Below are positions 4,421-7,070 of a DNA stretch of 7,070 bases, one piece after another. Position numbers and translations under genes: made by a program. Source of the DNA: Christensenellaceae bacterium (GTDB lineage: Bacteria; Bacillota; Clostridia; Christensenellales; SZUA-584); contig JAAXZP010000122.1 of NCBI GenBank assembly GCA_012719815.1, forward strand, positions 1-7,070, in the 5' to 3' direction. The notes under the pieces are model-generated. The model had not been told where the DNA came from, searched no databases, and saw nothing but the letters and a program-made list of their open reading frames with translations. Position 1 is the first letter of the stretch, and each line of letters opens with the position of its first letter.

Positions 4421-6649
4421 ATGGCGACGATGAAAGATGTCGCGCGGCTGGCGGGCGTGTCTCATGGAACGGTTTCCAACGTTATCAACGGGTCAAAGTC
4501 AGTCAGCAGCGATAAAATAAGACGGGTAGAACAGGCGATGGCCCAACTGGGATACAAGCCCAATGCGTTGGCCAGGAACTTGAAAACCAACCGGACCGGA
4601 CGAATCGAGGTGGTATTGCCCGACATTTCCAATCCTGCATACGCCAAGATATTTGAAGAGATCGACCGCCACGCCACGGAAAAGGGTTATAAGGCGTACC
4701 TGAGGGTATGCGGCGATGTGCCCAGCCGGGAATGCGAGATACTGGAAAACGCGCTGATGATGGGCACCGATGGCGTCATATTGCTGACCTGTCAGCCGAC
4801 CAACACCGAATTCTTTAACCGGCTCATTGACGGCGGGCTGCCCATTGTGTTCATACACCGAAAGGTGACGGGATATCGCATGAACAATGCGGATCTGAAC
4901 GTGCGCGCCCGCGTGGCGGCCACCATCGGTGAACAGATCGCTGCGGGCTTTCACCGGATCGCGATCGTGACAGGCCCGCAGGAATATTCCTTTGAGATGG
5001 AATGCATGGATGCGTATTTCAGCGCCATGCAGAAAGCCCGCAAAAATATCGACACCAAATACGTGGAGACGGTAAACTGCAACAAGGAAAGCGCGATGCG
5101 CGCTGCGATCCGCCTGATGGAGCTGGAAAACCCGCCGCAGGTGATATTCACCACCGACAGGGTGCTGTATGAGGGCGTGGCCTGTGCGCTGGCCATCGGA
5201 GCAAAACCGAAGCTCGCCAAGACCAAGCTGATCGCGCTGGACGCAGAGGAATGGACCAAGGTCAAGGGCGAACGGGAGCGGACGCTGCCGCTGCCGTATA
5301 CGCAGATGGCACGCTGCGCGTTTGACCTGTTGGTTGAGATTGTGACCACCAAGGACAAGAAGGGAGGGCGGAGCATTTCCGTTCACTGTACCGAAAGATA
5401 CGGGCTGGCGGCGGCGCGCTGCCACGATATCGGAGCTTGCCGCAAAATCCGGGTTCTTACACAGGATTCGCCGTCCAGCCATACCTTGAAGTCGCTCGCG
5501 GTGGATTTCAAGCGCAGCACGGGTATCGATCTGGAGCTTAAACAGGTTCCTTACAATCAGATGCTGGATGAAGTGCTGCGGGGAGTGCCGGCCGGGGAAT
5601 ACGACGTTTTTACGATGGACCTGCCCTGGATGAAGGAGCTGATTCTGGGCGGTTACGTGCAGGACCTGACGGAATTTTATCCAGACCAGCAGGCGCTGGA
5701 AGCCATGTTCTCCCAGGACGTGCTGAGGGAGCACTGCTTCTTCGACGACAGGCTGTACGCGCTGCCGTTCAGCTACACCGTCCAGCTGCTGTTTTACCGC
5801 AAGGATCTTTTTGAAAACATCAAATACAAGCGGCTTTATTACGAGCGGTTCAAGCAGGACCTGAAAGTTCCTGAGACCTGGGAAGAGTATAACCGCATCG
5901 CTAAGTTCTTTACCCGCAAGTATAACCTGGATTCGGAGACGATTTACGGGACGACGCTGGGCGCGATGAACGCGGTCGGTGCGGTGTGCGAATATCTGCC
6001 TCGCGCCTGGGCGGAAGGCGGCGCCATTTTTGAGAACAGCAAAGTGGTGATCGACAGCGACGCCTGCGTCAAAGCGCTGACCCAATACATGGAGAGCTTT
6101 GACTATGCCAGCCCCGACTCTCCGGCGCACTGGTGGGATGAGCAGGTGGAGATATTCGCCCGGGGTGACGCGGCCATGATGGTCATGTATTCCGATCACG
6201 CGACGCCGCTGGAAGACAGAAGCATCTCCAACGTCGTGGGCAAAGTGGGCTTTGCGCTGCTTCCGGGCCGCGTAAGCGTACTGGGCGGATGGTCAATCGG
6301 CGTGAGCGCTTATTCCGATAAGAAGAGCGACGCGTTCGAGTTTGTCAAATGGACCGCGGCGGAATCGCTGATGTTTCCCAACGCCATGCTGGGCAGAATC
6401 GTGCCTTACCGTGCGGTGCTGGAGAGCAGCGAACTGCATAACCTGTACCCGTGGTACCGGGTGCTGCCCGAAGCATTTTCGTGCACCAAGCGGCGCGCAA
6501 TACCGCGCAATTCCAAAGGGGAAAGCGTCTCCTACGCCATTATGGAACGAATCATCGGCAATGCGGTGCACGCGGCGCTGGACCAGAGAATGACGCCGAG
6601 AGAAGCTTTGTGCGACGCCGCGCGTAAATTAAGTGATGCAATAAAGTGA
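4421..6649 (+). CDS. LacI-type regulator fused to a type II extracellular solute-binding domain (742 aa)
   Basis: This is a predicted cytoplasmic transcription regulator with three parts. Residues 3-24 form a LacI-family helix-turn-helix (MKDVARLAGVSHGTVSNVIN), followed by the hinge region (about 48-58, NALARNLKTNR). Residues about 60-335 are a type I periplasmic-binding-like sensor normal for LacI proteins, which usually end near residue 340. Residues about 342-742 are a family 1 solute-binding (type II) domain: KIRVLTQDS, YDVFTMDLPWMKELILGGYVQDL, DRLYALPFSYTVQLLFYRKDLF, KVPETWEEY, FARGDAAMMVMYSD and GGWSIGVSAYSDKKSDAFEFVKW. There is no signal peptide or membrane segment before the third domain, so it should bind its ligand inside the cell. 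I chose ATG 4421 because it gives the usual MATMKDVA start; a TTG at 4400 would add seven residues. The ribosome binding site is weak (GTGGGG). It is divergent from the importer operon and co-directional with the flavin oxidoreductase gene. It probably regulates one or both; the ligands are unknown. Confidence 0.92.
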   Translation: MATMKDVARLAGVSHGTVSNVINGSKSVSSDKIRRVEQAMAQLGYKPNALARNLKTNRTGRIEVVLPDISNPAYAKIFEEIDRHATEKGYKAYLRVCGDVPSRECEILENALMMGTDGVILLTCQPTNTEFFNRLIDGGLPIVFIHRKVTGYRMNNADLNVRARVAATIGEQIAAGFHRIAIVTGPQEYSFEMECMDAYFSAMQKARKNIDTKYVETVNCNKESAMRAAIRLMELENPPQVIFTTDRVLYEGVACALAIGAKPKLAKTKLIALDAEEWTKVKGERERTLPLPYTQMARCAFDLLVEIVTTKDKKGGRSISVHCTERYGLAAARCHDIGACRKIRVLTQDSPSSHTLKSLAVDFKRSTGIDLELKQVPYNQMLDEVLRGVPAGEYDVFTMDLPWMKELILGGYVQDLTEFYPDQQALEAMFSQDVLREHCFFDDRLYALPFSYTVQLLFYRKDLFENIKYKRLYYERFKQDLKVPETWEEYNRIAKFFTRKYNLDSETIYGTTLGAMNAVGAVCEYLPRAWAEGGAIFENSKVVIDSDACVKALTQYMESFDYASPDSPAHWWDEQVEIFARGDAAMMVMYSDHATPLEDRSISNVVGKVGFALLPGRVSVLGGWSIGVSAYSDKKSDAFEFVKWTAAESLMFPNAMLGRIVPYRAVLESSELHNLYPWYRVLPEAFSCTKRRAIPRNSKGESVSYAIMERIIGNAVHAALDQRMTPREALCDAARKLSDAIK

Positions 6650-6661
6650 CAAAATAAATTA

Positions 6662-6690
6662 TTGACACGTTCAAAAAAACAGTCTATGAT
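6662..6690 (+). promoter_or_regulatory. Sigma-A promoter between the regulator and the flavin oxidoreductase gene
   Basis: A perfect TTGACA (6662-6667) is followed after exactly 17 bases by TATGAT (6685-6690), five of six matches. It lies 13 bp after the regulator stop. The start is expected around 6696-6698, which falls inside the left arm of the terminator at 6693-6726. Transcripts that pass the terminator would have a leader of about 150 bases before the oxidoreductase ATG. Confidence 0.75.
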
Positions 6691-6692
6691 AC

Positions 6693-6726
6693 AGGCATGA
6701 AGTATTTTTCGGCTTCATGCCTTTTT
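6693..6726 (+). terminator. Intrinsic terminator overlapping the promoter's start site
   Basis: AGGCATGAAG (6693-6702) and CTTCATGCCT (6713-6722) form a perfect 10-bp stem around a 10-base loop. The T-run covers 6722-6726. It stands 43 bp after the regulator stop and can end that transcript. It also lies at the predicted +1 of the promoter at 6662-6690, whose RNA would keep about 6 to 8 pairs of the stem, so it may act as an attenuator for the next gene as well. Confidence 0.75.
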
Positions 6727-6776
6727 GGATTCAAAATCGCTTCTAGACGTTTCTTAGCGGCATATTCCGGATAAGA

Positions 6777-6796
6777 TATGTAAGGGCCCTTGCATA
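6777..6796. promoter_or_regulatory. 20-bp palindrome upstream of the flavin oxidoreductase gene
   Basis: TATGTAAGGGCCCTTGCATA is symmetric at 18 of 20 positions, with a perfect 10-bp core AAGGGCCCTT. It lies about 80 bases after the predicted transcription start and 50 bases before the start codon. As DNA it resembles a dimer operator. As RNA it would form an 8-pair stem with one G-U and a 4-base loop. The regulator is unknown; it does not match the candidate operators near 4269 or 4339. Confidence 0.4.
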
Positions 6797-6846
6797 CAGG
6801 CGGCTGCTTTCCAAACGTCACTACTAACGAAAAGAGGGAAAAGGAA

Positions 6847-7070
6847 ATGGATCGTTACAAGGAAGTATTGCTCAGCCCGATCAAGATCGGGAACAGGGAA
6901 TGTCCGAACAGGTTTTTCATTCAGGCGATGGAGTGCACCGACGCGGACGAAGAAGGCAACCCGTCTGCGCTGACGGTGGAGCGTTATTCCAACCTGTTTA
7001 AGGGCGAGGCCGGCATGATCACGCTGGAAGCCATCACGATCACGGACGAATGCCGCAGCCGGCTCAACCA
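6847..7070 (+). CDS. Old Yellow Enzyme-family NADH:flavin oxidoreductase, N-terminal part only
   Basis: Only the first 74 codons are in the window; the gene runs off the right edge. The opening LLSPIKIGNRECPNRFF (8-24) is the N-terminal signature of Old Yellow Enzyme-type FMN oxidoreductases. The family pattern continues with QAMEC (26-30, where APM is more usual), GNPSALTVERYSNLFKGEAGMITLEAITI (37-65) and the strand around ITLEA (58-62). Relatives reduce activated C=C bonds; larger ones such as 2,4-dienoyl-CoA reductase and BaiCD-like enzymes add iron-sulfur and FAD/NAD domains, which cannot be seen here. The ATG is supported by GAGGG (6834-6838) 8 bases upstream. It sits downstream of the fused regulator behind its own promoter, terminator and palindrome, so it is probably regulated separately. 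The substrate is unknown. Confidence 0.85.
   Translation, partial: MDRYKEVLLSPIKIGNRECPNRFFIQAMECTDADEEGNPSALTVERYSNLFKGEAGMITLEAITITDECRSRLN

Noticed and set aside
4499..6199. 566-codon minus-strand open frame opposite the fused regulator
   Set aside because: It is an antisense shadow of a GC-rich gene, has no family resemblance and no promoter or ribosome binding site.
6733..6748. Catabolite-response (cre)-like sequence around AAATCGCTT
   Set aside because: Only the central AANCGNT core fits; the outer TG and CA positions do not match.
1..7070. CRISPR array, tRNA, rRNA, insertion sequence or attachment site
   Set aside because: I saw no regularly spaced repeats, no tRNA-like or rRNA-like segments, and no transposase or terminal inverted repeats.

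Overview
The window looks like a sugar-uptake and catabolism locus from a Gram-positive anaerobe of the Bacillota, most likely Clostridia. The evidence is strong AGGAGG-type ribosome binding sites, a Clostridia-style lipoprotein with a Pro/Glu/Thr-rich tether, GC-richer genes beside an AT-rich intergenic region, and near-consensus sigma-A promoters. Genus cannot be read from the sequence.

Layout. Positions 1-3177 hold a minus-strand operon, transcribed from right to left. Its order is a D-psicose/D-tagatose 3-epimerase-type TIM-barrel enzyme (2323-3177), a class B (type I fold) sugar-binding lipoprotein (1200-2258), and a two-domain CUT2-type (RbsA/MglA-like) ABC ATPase (1-1086, C-terminus cut off by the window edge). 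A strong stem-loop separates the binding-protein and ATPase genes. The permease is not in the window and would be expected beyond position 1. Positions 3178-4420 form an unusually long divergent intergenic region of about 1.2 kb. It has no convincing gene but several promoter-like and palindromic elements: two near-consensus minus-strand promoters, one clear plus-strand promoter, a nested inverted repeat, and LacI-type operator candidates. Positions 4421-6649 encode, on the plus strand, a 742-residue protein that joins a LacI-type DNA-binding domain, a LacI/type I periplasmic-binding-like sensor and a complete-looking type II extracellular solute-binding (SBP family 1) domain with no signal peptide. 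After it come a near-consensus promoter and an overlapping intrinsic terminator, then the start of an Old Yellow Enzyme/NADH:flavin oxidoreductase gene (6847-7070, cut off by the window edge).

How it may fit together (inference). The importer brings in a sugar or sugar derivative, the epimerase interconverts a ketose or related intermediate, and the flavin oxidoreductase reduces or oxidises another intermediate. The fused regulator would sense one or two small ligands in the cytoplasm and control the divergent promoters. The most unusual items are the three-domain regulator, the promoter whose transcript would start inside a terminator stem, and an orphan consensus promoter with a structured downstream region at 3700-3917.
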